Positions 15,866 to 23,690 are shown, numbered from the stretch's first letter. The stretch: 36,505 bases of DNA from Cellulophaga sp. BC115SP (GCF_009905545.1 NZ_JAAALB010000053.1:1-36505), one strand, 5' to 3'. Notes: generated by a model from the sequence alone, not told the origin. Translations and numbers: made by a program.

Positions 15866-16516
15866 ATGTTAGCTACGCAAAAAAGATATGAATTGAACTG
15901 GGACGCTACGCTTCCTGTATATGTAGGCAAAAGAACTGCTAGACCTGCTATTAATATTGAATTAGGAAAGAGAATCAATCAAATAGAGTTTGACTACAAA
16001 AATTTGGTCGCTCAAAATTTACCATATACTTTCATACATCAAAATCCTGTACAACTCAAAAAGCTGGTTGGTCGCAAGCCATTAGTAATTAGCTTTTTAT
16101 CTTCAGGATGGAACGAATACGGGATTCAACATCTCGAAAAATTACAACAAGTTTACCAAGAAGTTTTGGCTATTGGTGGTAACCTTCTCGTGATTGTGAA
16201 TGCAAAGGCAGACGAGGTTAGAGACTTTCAAAGACATTTTAACATTGGCTTCAACTTATTGGCAGACCCTGAGCAAAAAATAGCTCAAAGTTTAGGCTTA
16301 TTCAATAAACAATATCCTGTTTGGGACTATGTTTCAGGTATTTCTGAAGAGGTTCCTTTGCCTGCTACCATTGTTATTAATACACAAGAAAAGGTAGTTT
16401 ATTCGGCAGTTGATGTCCATTTTGATAAACCCTTTCAACCAACTGAAATGTTAGCTGCCGTTTTTGGTGCAAATAAAAACATTCCTGTGGTGATTCGTCA
16501 AGAGTTAGCGGCTTAG
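15866..16516 (+). CDS. Peroxiredoxin/AhpC-TSA-fold protein lacking all cysteines
   Basis: This 216-residue protein aligns by eye with thioredoxin-fold peroxiredoxins of the AhpC/TSA type: strand KPLVISFLSSGWNEYGIQHL (71-90), then an alpha helix, LLVIVNAKADEVRDFQRHF, FNLLADPEQKIAQSLGLF, and LPATIVINTQEKVVY. In active enzymes the FLSSGWNEYGIQ region holds the peroxidatic Cys (pattern W-C-P-x-C or T-x-x-C). Here it is Trp-Asn-Glu-Tyr-Gly, and the whole protein contains no cysteine, so it cannot be a thiol peroxidase. It lacks a signal peptide. The dense operator cluster upstream suggests regulated expression, perhaps as a sensor, scaffold or decoy. Fold call fairly sure; role unknown. Confidence 0.75.
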   Translation: MLATQKRYELNWDATLPVYVGKRTARPAINIELGKRINQIEFDYKNLVAQNLPYTFIHQNPVQLKKLVGRKPLVISFLSSGWNEYGIQHLEKLQQVYQEVLAIGGNLLVIVNAKADEVRDFQRHFNIGFNLLADPEQKIAQSLGLFNKQYPVWDYVSGISEEVPLPATIVINTQEKVVYSAVDVHFDKPFQPTEMLAAVFGANKNIPVVIRQELAA

Positions 16517-16532
16517 ATAGTTGTTCAACATT

Positions 16533-16547
16533 CAAACTTTAAGTTTG
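16533..16547 (+). terminator. Weak hairpin after the peroxiredoxin-like gene
   Basis: CAAACTT-T-AAGTTTG forms a 7-bp stem 17 bases after the stop codon. There is no T-run and the one-base loop would need to open, so it is a weak terminator at best. A TAACAATTGTTA palindrome follows at 16566-16577. Confidence 0.25.
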
Positions 16548-16666
16548 GATATCAGAAACTTACGTTAACAATTGTTATTCACAAATCATCGTTGTAGAAT
16601 ACCATTTATTAACAAACTAAGATTCATTTTTTTTGACCTATTAGTATATAAAATCTATAGATTATA

Positions 16667-16810
16667 ATGAATAAATCAACAGAGTCCATAACTGATGATT
16701 TTTTAGACAAATCTGAATTAGGCATACGATTTTTACTATCTATAGTCGTAATCATCATTATTGTATTAATTGGATTTAGCGTATATTATTGGGAGTTACC
16801 TGATTGTTAG
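16667..16810 (+). CDS. Small single-span membrane protein, 47 residues
   Basis: An ATG-initiated frame encodes a hydrophilic, acidic N-terminus (MNKSTESITDDFLDKSELG), then one very hydrophobic segment from about residue 20 to 41 (RFLLSIVVIIIIVLIGFSVY), and ends in WELPDC. The abrupt polar/hydrophobic partition and a codon use without rare codons suggest a real gene. It lies 150 bases after the cysteine-free peroxiredoxin gene on the same strand, and the sequence just before its ATG (AAAATCTATAGATTATA) resembles an upstream stretch near 15460. The family is not recognised. Confidence 0.55.
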   Translation: MNKSTESITDDFLDKSELGIRFLLSIVVIIIIVLIGFSVYYWELPDC

Positions 16811-17151
16811 GTAGTATTATTAAGTGAAAAAATTGGTTGGTGATCCAAGACATTCAACGTGTATAAAGAATTGCTGGTGGCATTTTCAAGCAAAGAATGG
16901 GTGGTTTCATACTTCTTGAGTGCCACCACCTAACTATAGTGAAATCATTGAGATTGTTTTTGGAGAATTGTACTCGGCATTGGGCATTGCCCTAGCTGGC
17001 AGCCCAATGGAAGAGTCTTTTTAACCAATATCCATAAAATGTTTTTCACCCATTTCAATAAAATTGATTAGTACCTCATGGTTGATATAGGTATATCTAT
17101 CTCAACAAATTTAACTATCACTCCAAACTCATAACTCATTGATAAAATCCT
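16811..17151. other. 341-base gap with imperfect inverted repeats
   Basis: No gene was found. An imperfect inverted repeat, GGTGGCA-TTT-TCAAG paired with CTTGA-G-TGCCACC, spans 16876-16927, and a second hairpin has arms CATTGGGC (16978-16985) and GCCCAATG (17002-17009). The remaining 140 bases are AT-rich leader for the desaturase-family gene, with no clear promoter box. Confidence 0.55.
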
Positions 17152-18357
17152 ATGCACACTAAATATTTGGCATTTGCTATTCCACTGTTTTTAGTTTTCA
17201 TGGGGCTTGAATATTTTCTTTCGAAGGTTCAAGGAAAGAAATTTTATAAATTCAAGGATACCATCGCTAACTTAAATGTAGGTATCGCTGAACGTCTGAT
17301 TGATTGTTTTAGCATCGGCATATTCTACTTTTACTATGATTACTTGCAAAAAAATCTTGGATTTTTTGATATAAAATCAGGTGTTTTTGCTTGGATTGCC
17401 CTACTCCTGCTCACTGATTTGTTGTGGTACTGGTACCACCGATTAGGACATGAAGTCAACATTTTGTGGAGTGTGCATATCGTACATCATCAAAGTGAGG
17501 AATTTAATTTTACGGTTTCGGCGCGTATTACGATTTTTCAGGCTATTGCAAGAACATTTTTCTGGTCGATTTTGCCGATTATAGGTTTCAACGCCGATAT
17601 GATTAGCATTGTGCTTTTGATACATGGAATTTATCCATTTTTTACGCATACTCGTACGGTTGGCAAATTGGGTTTCTTAGAATATATTTTCGTAACTCCT
17701 TCACACCACCGTGTGCATCATGCTAGTAATGAGCAGTATTTAGATAAGAACTATAGCGATATGTTTATCTTTTGGGATAAGCTATTTGGCACTTTTGCTG
17801 AAGAAACGGAAGAACCTGTCTATGGCTTGACCAAACCGCTCAAAAGCTACAGTTTTCTCTGGCAACATTTTCATTATATGATTGAGTTGGCATACGCTTT
17901 TAAGCATGCCAAAACCTTCAAAGAACGAATAAGGATTATTTTTGGTAAACCCGAAACATTAGACCCTCGCATTCGTGAAGAATTAGAGAAACGATTTATT
18001 ATTCAGTTTAGTGAAGACCATAACAGTAAACGTGTTTACACTTATGTGGTCGTTCAGATGATTTCGTTGCTCATTGGGCTGTTTGTCATCATTTATTTTT
18101 TAGATAGCATTAGTCTTACCTCACAAATACTCTGGGCTTTTTTCATCTTAATATCGTTAATTAACTGTGGGGCACTACTAGAGCAAAAACGTTGGATCAT
18201 CTATTTGGAAGCTATTCGTCTTTTTATTGTCGGCGTGCTTATTCAATTGAATTACCCAACGACCGAAATATTTTATGCTATAGCGATCATTGGATTGATT
18301 ATCATTGCTTTTGCCAAAACCCTTAAAAACCAATACTTCAAGCTTATCTTCGGATAA
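17152..18357 (+). CDS. Sterol desaturase/fatty acid hydroxylase-family membrane enzyme
   Basis: This 401-residue multispan membrane protein carries the histidine clusters of the non-heme di-iron hydroxylase/desaturase superfamily: HRLGH (96-100), HIVHH (109-113) and HRVHH (186-190), plus His159 near HGIYPFF. The N-terminal two-thirds is the catalytic membrane domain; the C-terminal third adds four further hydrophobic spans (about 290-400), as in alkylglycerol monooxygenase-like and other long bacterial members. Likely reaction is O2-dependent hydroxylation or desaturation of a lipid; the substrate cannot be told. It is followed within 50 bases by a tiny membrane-protein frame. Confidence 0.9.
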   Translation: MHTKYLAFAIPLFLVFMGLEYFLSKVQGKKFYKFKDTIANLNVGIAERLIDCFSIGIFYFYYDYLQKNLGFFDIKSGVFAWIALLLLTDLLWYWYHRLGHEVNILWSVHIVHHQSEEFNFTVSARITIFQAIARTFFWSILPIIGFNADMISIVLLIHGIYPFFTHTRTVGKLGFLEYIFVTPSHHRVHHASNEQYLDKNYSDMFIFWDKLFGTFAEETEEPVYGLTKPLKSYSFLWQHFHYMIELAYAFKHAKTFKERIRIIFGKPETLDPRIREELEKRFIIQFSEDHNSKRVYTYVVVQMISLLIGLFVIIYFLDSISLTSQILWAFFILISLINCGALLEQKRWIIYLEAIRLFIVGVLIQLNYPTTEIFYAIAIIGLIIIAFAKTLKNQYFKLIFG

Positions 18358-18404
18358 GCTTGAGTGACAAATCTTTTTCTCACATTATAAACTTCACTAT
18401 TGTC

Positions 18405-18548
18405 ATGGAATATATTTTATCATTACGCAAAGAATTCTCTTTTGACAAAACACTTTGTTATTTGGAATCATCCTTAATGTGGGCAATTGTCACTGTGGTA
18501 TATGCTGGTTTACTTATCATTCTAGGAAATCATTATTTTGGGGGGTAG
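18405..18548 (+). CDS. Small membrane protein, 47 residues
   Basis: From the ATG at 18405 the frame gives MEYILSLRKEFSFDKTLCYL, then a hydrophobic span of about 20 residues (MWAIVTVVYAGLLIILG), ending HYFGG. A longer version beginning at a TTG at 18360 is possible but has a weaker start. It lies 47 bases after the desaturase-family gene on the same strand, so co-transcription is likely. The family is not recognised; it could be an accessory peptide or a chance frame. Confidence 0.4.
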   Translation: MEYILSLRKEFSFDKTLCYLESSLMWAIVTVVYAGLLIILGNHYFGG

Positions 18549-18639
18549 AAATTGAGTGAATTAAGATTTTCACTTTAAGTCTCAAAACGCATTGTCTGAC
18601 ATTTAAAGATATATTATGTTTGAATTTGTCATCAAAAAA

Positions 18640-18664
18640 TGCGGTCGAAATTAGTTTTCGAAAT
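18640..18664. repeat. Truncated repeat module B joined to module D
   Basis: The sequence TGCGGTCGAAATTAGTTTTC (18640-18659), continuing GAAAT, has the left arm and the loop of module B, but the right arm stops after TTTTCGA and runs straight into module D. The GCGGTCG arm is thus left without its partner, a sign of recombination or insertion between modules. Confidence 0.6.
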
Positions 18665-18719
18665 CCTAGTTCAAGACTCAGTCTTGGACTTACTTTTTTA
18701 AACAGTTTAAAACTGTTTT
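18664..18719. repeat. Repeat module D, copy 2 (reverse orientation)
   Basis: Begins TCCTAGTTCAAGACTCAGTC and ends in AAACAGTTT-A-AAACTGTTT (18700-18718). It is the reverse complement of 7880-7935 apart from two loop substitutions and one extra T. Confidence 0.85.
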
Positions 18720-18775
18720 TTCGCTTGTCTAACTTATGAATTAGTGCATCCACAAAACTAAGGTCTTCAAAATTC

Positions 18776-18815
18776 TTTCAATTAATGTGCGACTTAAGTC
18801 GCACACTAATTGAAA
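18776..18815. repeat. Repeat module C, copy 2: 40-bp palindrome
   Basis: Arms TTTCAATTA-A-TGTGCGACTT and AAGTCGCACA-C-TAATTGAAA pair with a single mismatch. The core TGCGACTTAAGTCGCA is close to copy 1 at 8135-8174 but the outer arms differ, with both sides changed so that pairing is kept. Confidence 0.85.
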
Positions 18816-18849
18816 AAGGCGATTGAAAACTAATTTCGATCGCCTTTTT
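18813..18849. terminator. Repeat module B, copy 3, probable bidirectional terminator
   Basis: Stem AAAAAGGCGATTGAAA / TTTCGATCGCCTTTTT with a 5-base loop; the single non-Watson-Crick position is a T-G pair. It overlaps module C by three bases exactly as at 8172, and it separates convergent genes. Confidence 0.7.
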
Positions 18850-18861
18850 TGATACCACTTT

Positions 18862-18882
18862 AGACGCAAAGCATTGCGTCTC
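18862..18882. repeat. Palindromic repeat module A, copy 2
   Basis: AGACGCAA-AGCA-TTGCGTCT followed by CTACCAGTAAAAT. The same extended sequence with one change occurs at 28070-28089 and the bases after it. Confidence 0.8.
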
Positions 18883-18931
18883 TACCAGTAAAATTTATAT
18901 TAAACACTACTTAATTTAGGGCTTAAAACCC

Positions 18932-20938
18932 TTACAAACTAGCAGTAGTGAGTTGTCCCGAAATAGTAACTGAACCTCTCGAAATACCTCCATTGAAAGT
19001 TCCACCATTGTAATACCCACCTATGTTTGTACCTCCATTTTCACCGCCTGAGAAAACGTTATAAGTCGTTCCATTTTTTAAGGTAGGAGAAGAATAGACA
19101 AAATAATACGCCGCGCGAGTTGGGATAAACGTAAACAAAGGATTACCACCTGCATCAATCAATGAGAATGGATTTCCTCCTGCATATCCGACGGTAAATT
19201 TCAAAAATACGGTCGGCTGAGTTGAACCAGCACTCGTCGCTTTTGCGACAGATGTATTGTTGGGTCCACCAGCAATAAATACTCCGCCAGTAATATTAAA
19301 TGTACCATTATAATCAAAAGCCACTGTCGTTGATAAGGTTGTTCCTTGTACTACCACGGTACCCCCCGATTGAGCAATGCTACCATTACTATCAATACAT
19401 TCGCCACCAGAAGAACTTACAATTACGGTTCCGCCTGTGATGCTTAGCAAACTGCCATCGTTAGAAGTACCATCAGTTGTAGTACTTGTGTAAATGCAGT
19501 CATCTGTTGAAATCACCGAAATGTATCCTGCATTAATGGTCACTTTAGGAGCCGAAAGACCGTCTACAGAAGTGGTAATATCCACAGAACCGCCATTTAC
19601 CGTAACCGAAGCCGCTGATTTAATTGCATCATTTGAAGAGGAGATCGTTAAATAGCCTCCGTTGATGGCGATCGAACCCGTCCCAACAAATGCTTTAGCA
19701 TCGGTTGTTTCAGAGGTGCTATAAGTATATGTAGCACCAGACGTTGTAAGAGTAATTGTTCCACCAGCAACTGTTGACGACCCATCAACAATAATTCCTT
19801 TACCACCTACCCCAGTATTACTAATTGAAATCGTTCCATCTTGAATCGCCAAATTGCCTCCGCAACTAATACCAGAAGACGAAACTGTTGCTTTATCTGT
19901 GGTATTGTAATAAGATGCCCCTCCTGTCAAAATGGTAAGTTTACCTGCAGTTAGCGTTAAATCACCGCTCGTTTTTATTCCTTTACAACCATTCCCTGAA
20001 GTATATAAGGCGACCGTCGAAGTGGATGAATTCATTTTTAGGTAGCTATTACTATTAATTGCCTTCACTTTCTCACCAGAGGCATTTACCGTAAGTGTAC
20101 CCCCATTAATTTGTACATAAGGTGATATACTTGCATCTGTGCCCGTATAACTTGTCGTAATCCCATCGCTACTAGCCGTAATACTCATGGCTCCTCCCGA
20201 AATATTAACATATCCTGCTTCTACTTCGACACCACTTTCAGTCGAAACCAAGGTTAAATTTCCGCCTGTCATTTGAAAATTACTGTAGGCATGAATTGCG
20301 TCGGCGGCAGCTTGCGTAACCGAAATAGTTCCTCCTTGAATATTGATATTGCCATCGCTTACAATAGCATGTTTGTAACTAGCATAAATCAAGATACTTC
20401 CAGCACCAGTAATATCGAGCTGTCCTTTACTAAAGAATGTTCCTTTTTGATCTTCGGTACTGGTGGCATAATTGGCGCCATCGATTAAACGGTTCATCGT
20501 GCCTCCCACTAAAGTAACTGTAGCTTTTTTACTAGACTGAATATTAATCGCAGGGCCATCGGAATTGACCAAGCTTGTACCATTTAGGACTAAATTAAAG
20601 GCTGCATCACTGTAAATCTTGAGACTTGCGTTGGTACTTTGTCCAGAAATCACATAGCTAATGGGTGTACTAGTATTGGTAGATTTTACGACAACATCGC
20701 CATTTGTTACAGATACCTCTACGCCACTCGCAATATTATTGGTAATGGTTGGAGTTGTGCCATCGTAGTCAATCAGAACAGCATTGGTGATGGTCGTATC
20801 TTTGGTATTAGTAGTAATATCTGCTACATTAATGGTAGTATCCGTAACATCACTGGTCGTATTGCAAGCCACTAATGAAAGGCAAAGAAGTAGAGCAGAA
20901 AATAGTTTTCCTGCCAATTTTAAATGTTTGTTATTCAT
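18932..20938 (-). CDS. Cthe_2159-like carbohydrate-binding beta-helix lipoprotein
   Basis: This 668-residue lipoprotein (signal ending in LSLVAC, lipidated Cys25) consists of a long right-handed beta-helix: recurring units such as NINIQGGTISVTQAAADAIH, YVNISGGAMSITASSDGI and VTINAGYISVISTDDCIYT. The N-terminal part (LVLNGTSLVNSDGPAINI, then AIVSDGNINI) matches the Cthe_2159 family, first described in Clostridium thermocellum as a cellulose- and polygalacturonate-binding surface protein with a lyase-like fold. It likely binds acidic or cellulosic glycans at the cell surface. The frame is open 11 codons further upstream, but the ATG at 20938 gives the normal lipoprotein start. It is divergent from a GH43/BNR-4 gene pair. 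Confidence 0.85.
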   Translation of the reverse strand: MNNKHLKLAGKLFSALLLCLSLVACNTTSDVTDTTINVADITTNTKDTTITNAVLIDYDGTTPTITNNIASGVEVSVTNGDVVVKSTNTSTPISYVISGQSTNASLKIYSDAAFNLVLNGTSLVNSDGPAINIQSSKKATVTLVGGTMNRLIDGANYATSTEDQKGTFFSKGQLDITGAGSILIYASYKHAIVSDGNINIQGGTISVTQAAADAIHAYSNFQMTGGNLTLVSTESGVEVEAGYVNISGGAMSITASSDGITTSYTGTDASISPYVQINGGTLTVNASGEKVKAINSNSYLKMNSSTSTVALYTSGNGCKGIKTSGDLTLTAGKLTILTGGASYYNTTDKATVSSSGISCGGNLAIQDGTISISNTGVGGKGIIVDGSSTVAGGTITLTTSGATYTYSTSETTDAKAFVGTGSIAINGGYLTISSSNDAIKSAASVTVNGGSVDITTSVDGLSAPKVTINAGYISVISTDDCIYTSTTTDGTSNDGSLLSITGGTVIVSSSGGECIDSNGSIAQSGGTVVVQGTTLSTTVAFDYNGTFNITGGVFIAGGPNNTSVAKATSAGSTQPTVFLKFTVGYAGGNPFSLIDAGGNPLFTFIPTRAAYYFVYSSPTLKNGTTYNVFSGGENGGTNIGGYYNGGTFNGGISRGSVTISGQLTTASL

Positions 20939-21182
20939 AATCTCTCCGTATTGGTGTTTCGTTTCGGACATGTTTTAAGTTTATTAATAATTAAACCGAT
21001 TTTGATAAATAAAGACCTATACAGAAAGAATGACCCAAATTTTGAAGTAAGCGTTACTCGATTTTCACCTATTTGATGAATGAGTCTAAGCAAAGGCGTT
21101 TTTTGTCGACTAAATCCCTGTTTATTGCAATATTCCCCCATAATTGGCGAATCTCTCCCCTATCTCTCGAAATTGTACTTTT

Positions 21183-21190
21183 TACTTTTG
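21183..21190 (+). promoter_or_regulatory. Bacteroidota -7 box for the GH43 gene
   Basis: TACTTTTG matches TAnnTTTG and lies 23 bases before the ATG at 21214, giving a leader of about 17 bases. This also supports the 21214 start over any upstream in-frame ATG. No clear -33 element. Confidence 0.5.
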
Positions 21191-21213
21191 TTATTGTAAA
21201 ACCTTTAATAAAT

Positions 21214-22194
21214 ATGAAAAAAACGATTTGTATAGTTGGAGCACTGGTGGCAGTTGGTTTGCAAGCGTGTAAAAGTGTTCAACAAAGAGGAATTGACCTT
21301 ACTGTTAAACCTGGGGCTGTTTGGCAAGACACCAATCAGGAAGTAATCAATGCGCATGGTGGCGGGCTCTTGAAACATGGAAAAAACTACTACTGGTATG
21401 GCGAAATTCGTGGCAAATCGGCCTCAGAAGGTGTGTCAGTTTATAGCTCCAAAGATTTAATTCATTGGGAAAATAAAGGGGTGGCATTAGCCAAATCTAA
21501 GGACACAACCAGTGAGATTGCAGTTGGAGGCTTGATGGAAAGACCCAAAGTGATTTTCAATGAAAAGACCAACAAATATGTGATGTGGTTTCACTTGGAA
21601 CTACCTCGACAGGGATACAAGGCAGCTCGTGCAGGTATTGCGGTCAGCGATAATCCCATTGGACCATTTACTTATTTAAAAAGCTTCAGACCCAACGGCA
21701 ATATGTCGAGAGATATGACGCTCTTTGTTGACGATGATGGCTCGGCATATCATATTTATTCTTCTCGTGAAAACTATGATTTGCGAGTAGTAAAACTGAC
21801 GGCAGACTATTTGGACGTTACCAAAGAAGATACACTGTTATTTAGCAAGCACCGCGAAGCGCCAGCGATTTTCAAAAAAGATGGTAAATATTTTCTTATC
21901 ACTAGCGGATGCACGGGTTGGGATCCCAATGCGGCAACACTTCATTCGGCAAGTTATATTTTTGGTCCGTGGAAATTAGAAGGCGACCCGATGCGAGGTC
22001 CAATGGCCGAAAAAACCTTTGATGGACAATCAACTTATATATTGACGGTGGATTCAAAGAAAAATCAATATATCTTTATGGCCGATCGCTGGAAACCCAA
22101 AGACTTGAAAGACAGTCGCTATTTATGGCTTCCTATTTCTTTCGAAAATGGTATCCCTCTTGTTCAGTGGCAAAATGAGTGGAAAATAAAGTAA
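21214..22194 (+). CDS. Glycoside hydrolase family 43-like lipoprotein
   Basis: This 326-residue five-bladed propeller enzyme has a lipoprotein signal (lipidated Cys19 in GLQAC). Visible GH43 features of the subfamily 24/34 type are INAHGGGLL (46-53), YYWYGE (59-64), ERPKVIF (109-115), SRDMTLFVDDDG (165-176), HREAPAIF (213-220; Glu215 is the likely catalytic acid) and TSGCTGWDPN (230-239). This branch includes exo-beta-1,3-galactanases and related galactan/arabinogalactan enzymes. The classical N-terminal catalytic-base Asp of GH43 is not at its usual place; NAHGGG is found instead, as in relatives thought to use another base. The BNR-4 gene follows 61 bases later on the same strand, so an operon is likely. 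Confidence 0.88.
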   Translation: MKKTICIVGALVAVGLQACKSVQQRGIDLTVKPGAVWQDTNQEVINAHGGGLLKHGKNYYWYGEIRGKSASEGVSVYSSKDLIHWENKGVALAKSKDTTSEIAVGGLMERPKVIFNEKTNKYVMWFHLELPRQGYKAARAGIAVSDNPIGPFTYLKSFRPNGNMSRDMTLFVDDDGSAYHIYSSRENYDLRVVKLTADYLDVTKEDTLLFSKHREAPAIFKKDGKYFLITSGCTGWDPNAATLHSASYIFGPWKLEGDPMRGPMAEKTFDGQSTYILTVDSKKNQYIFMADRWKPKDLKDSRYLWLPISFENGIPLVQWQNEWKIK

Positions 22195-22255
22195 AATTTG
22201 CAGCTAGTTCACAATTCAGTTTTTCACTGAAATCATGTATATAAAACGGGTAAAA

Positions 22256-23566
22256 ATGTCATTGCTAAAAAAAATATTCTTCTGCTTATTGCTATCAAGT
22301 TTTCTTATTGGTGGTAGCCTAAAAGCACAAACAGTAAAGGTAATTCCAGTCGGTAAAGCTTGGGCTAATAATTCGGTCAATGCGGTTATTTTTCGTAAAA
22401 ACTCTTTGGTTAGCTACAAAAACTACCAATTCATTGCCTATTACAACGAAACAGGGAATGTAGTTTTGGGAAAAAGAAAATTAGGCAGCAAAAATTGGGA
22501 GCTCAAAACCACCGACCTAAAAGGAAATGTCACAGATGCACATAATTGCATTAGCATTATGGTCGATGGCAAGGGCTATTTGCATATCGCTTGGGATCAT
22601 CATAATCACCCTTTACACTATGCCAAAAGTAAAAGTCCATTATCTCTAGAATTGGACGCTCCAACCTCAATGACTGGCGAAACAGAAAAGAGTGTCAGCT
22701 ATCCTGAATTTTACCGAATGCCTAACGGAAATCTGCTATTCTTTTACAGAAATGGGGCATCAGGAAAAGGGAATTTGGTAGTCAAAAGCTATGATATTTC
22801 TACCAGTAAATGGTCGATGTTGCATGAAAATCTGATTGATGGCGAAGGTAAAAGAAGTGCTTATTGGCAAGCTTTTGTTGATGCCAAAAGCAATATCCAT
22901 ATCTCTTGGGTGTGGCGTGAAAGTGCCGACGTAGCCAGTAATCACGATATGGCGTATGCTTGTTCAAAAGATGGCGGGAAAACTTGGCAAAAGACTTCAG
23001 GAGAAAAATACCAACTTCCTATCAATGCCTCTAATGCAGAATATGCTTGCAAAATCCCACAAAATAGCGAGTTAATCAACCAAACTTCGATGGTTGCCGA
23101 CCAAGCGGGTAATCCATACATTGCTACCTATTTCAGACCTGAAGGAAGTAATGTGCCACAATATCACCTTATTCATTTTGATGGAAAATGGCATACACAA
23201 TCGCTCGGATTTAGAACGCAAGCCTTTAGTTTGAGTGGAATGGGTACCAAAAAAATTCCCATTGCCCGTCCGCAATTGGTAGCATGGTCTGCCAAAGGAA
23301 AATTGTCTGCAATGGTAGTTTTCAGAGACGAAGAAAGAGGTAGTAAAGCATCCGTAGCGGTAAACTCAGATTTGAATCATACCAAATGGCAAGTGAAAGA
23401 TTTGACTAATACTTATGTTGGTTCGTGGGAACCGTCTTTTGATACTGAGCTATGGAAAAGTAAACAACAATTACATTTATTTGTTCAGCCTGTAGAACAA
23501 GCCGACGGAGAAGGCAAAACCAATACGCCTCCACAATTGGTACAGGTATTTGAGGTGAAGTTGTAA
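22256..23566 (+). CDS. BNR-4 family seven-bladed propeller protein, possible polysaccharide lyase
   Basis: This 436-residue secreted protein (signal peptide MSLLKKIFFCLLLSSFLIGG, cleaved after SLKAQ) has repeated propeller units: DAHNCIS (94-100), WDHHNHPLHY (113-122), GKTWQKTSG (Asp-box like), and ARPQLVAW near the C-terminus. This BNR-4 pattern is shared by ulvan lyases of families PL24/PL25, in which a His in DxHN and a nearby Tyr do the chemistry; His96 and several tyrosines are candidates. A lyase role is plausible but not shown; sialidase-like or binding-only functions remain possible. An alternative start is the ATG at 22235. It follows the GH43 gene and ends in a hairpin terminator. 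Confidence 0.8.
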   Translation: MSLLKKIFFCLLLSSFLIGGSLKAQTVKVIPVGKAWANNSVNAVIFRKNSLVSYKNYQFIAYYNETGNVVLGKRKLGSKNWELKTTDLKGNVTDAHNCISIMVDGKGYLHIAWDHHNHPLHYAKSKSPLSLELDAPTSMTGETEKSVSYPEFYRMPNGNLLFFYRNGASGKGNLVVKSYDISTSKWSMLHENLIDGEGKRSAYWQAFVDAKSNIHISWVWRESADVASNHDMAYACSKDGGKTWQKTSGEKYQLPINASNAEYACKIPQNSELINQTSMVADQAGNPYIATYFRPEGSNVPQYHLIHFDGKWHTQSLGFRTQAFSLSGMGTKKIPIARPQLVAWSAKGKLSAMVVFRDEERGSKASVAVNSDLNHTKWQVKDLTNTYVGSWEPSFDTELWKSKQQLHLFVQPVEQADGEGKTNTPPQLVQVFEVKL

Positions 23567-23571
23567 AATAA

Positions 23572-23608
23572 AAATCGGTTGTTTTCTCTGAAAGAAAGCA
23601 ACCGATTT
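23572..23608 (+). terminator. Hairpin terminator after the BNR-4 gene
   Basis: A 10-bp stem AAATCGGTTG/CAACCGATTT encloses a 17-base loop, starting 5 bases after the stop. The T-run is short (TTTGATTATT), so strength is uncertain. Confidence 0.65.
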
Positions 23609-23639
23609 GATTATTACCACAAAATCTCTGAAAAACACC

Positions 23640-23670
23640 TTGTTTCCCTACCTTTCTAGTGGTAATTTTG
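23640..23670 (+). promoter_or_regulatory. Bacteroidota promoter for the 146-residue membrane protein
   Basis: TTG (23640-23642), a 20-base spacer and TAATTTTG (23663-23670) fit the Bacteroidota -33/-7 pattern TTG-n(19-21)-TAnnTTTG. The ATG at 23691 would have a leader of about 14 bases. Confidence 0.55.
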
Positions 23671-23690
23671 CTTCGTAATAAAATATCTTG

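Larger units (their letters stand above)
18549..18931. other. 383-base convergent gap made almost wholly of repeat modules
   Basis: This gap between convergent genes holds, in order, a truncated module B (18640-18664), module D in reverse orientation (18664-18719), module C (18776-18815), module B (18813-18849) and module A (18862-18882). The last 50 bases are AT-rich. No gene was found. Confidence 0.75.

Noticed and set aside
21046-21058. LacI-type operator AGTAA-GCG-TTACT between the divergent carbohydrate genes
   Set aside because: Symmetry fails at the centre when placed on the CG step, so it does not fit the LacI pattern; kept only as a weak inverted repeat.
21073-21213. N-terminal extension of the GH43 protein
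   Set aside because: The ATG at 21214 gives a lipoprotein signal with LQAC and is preceded at the right distance by a -7 box lying inside the supposed extension.
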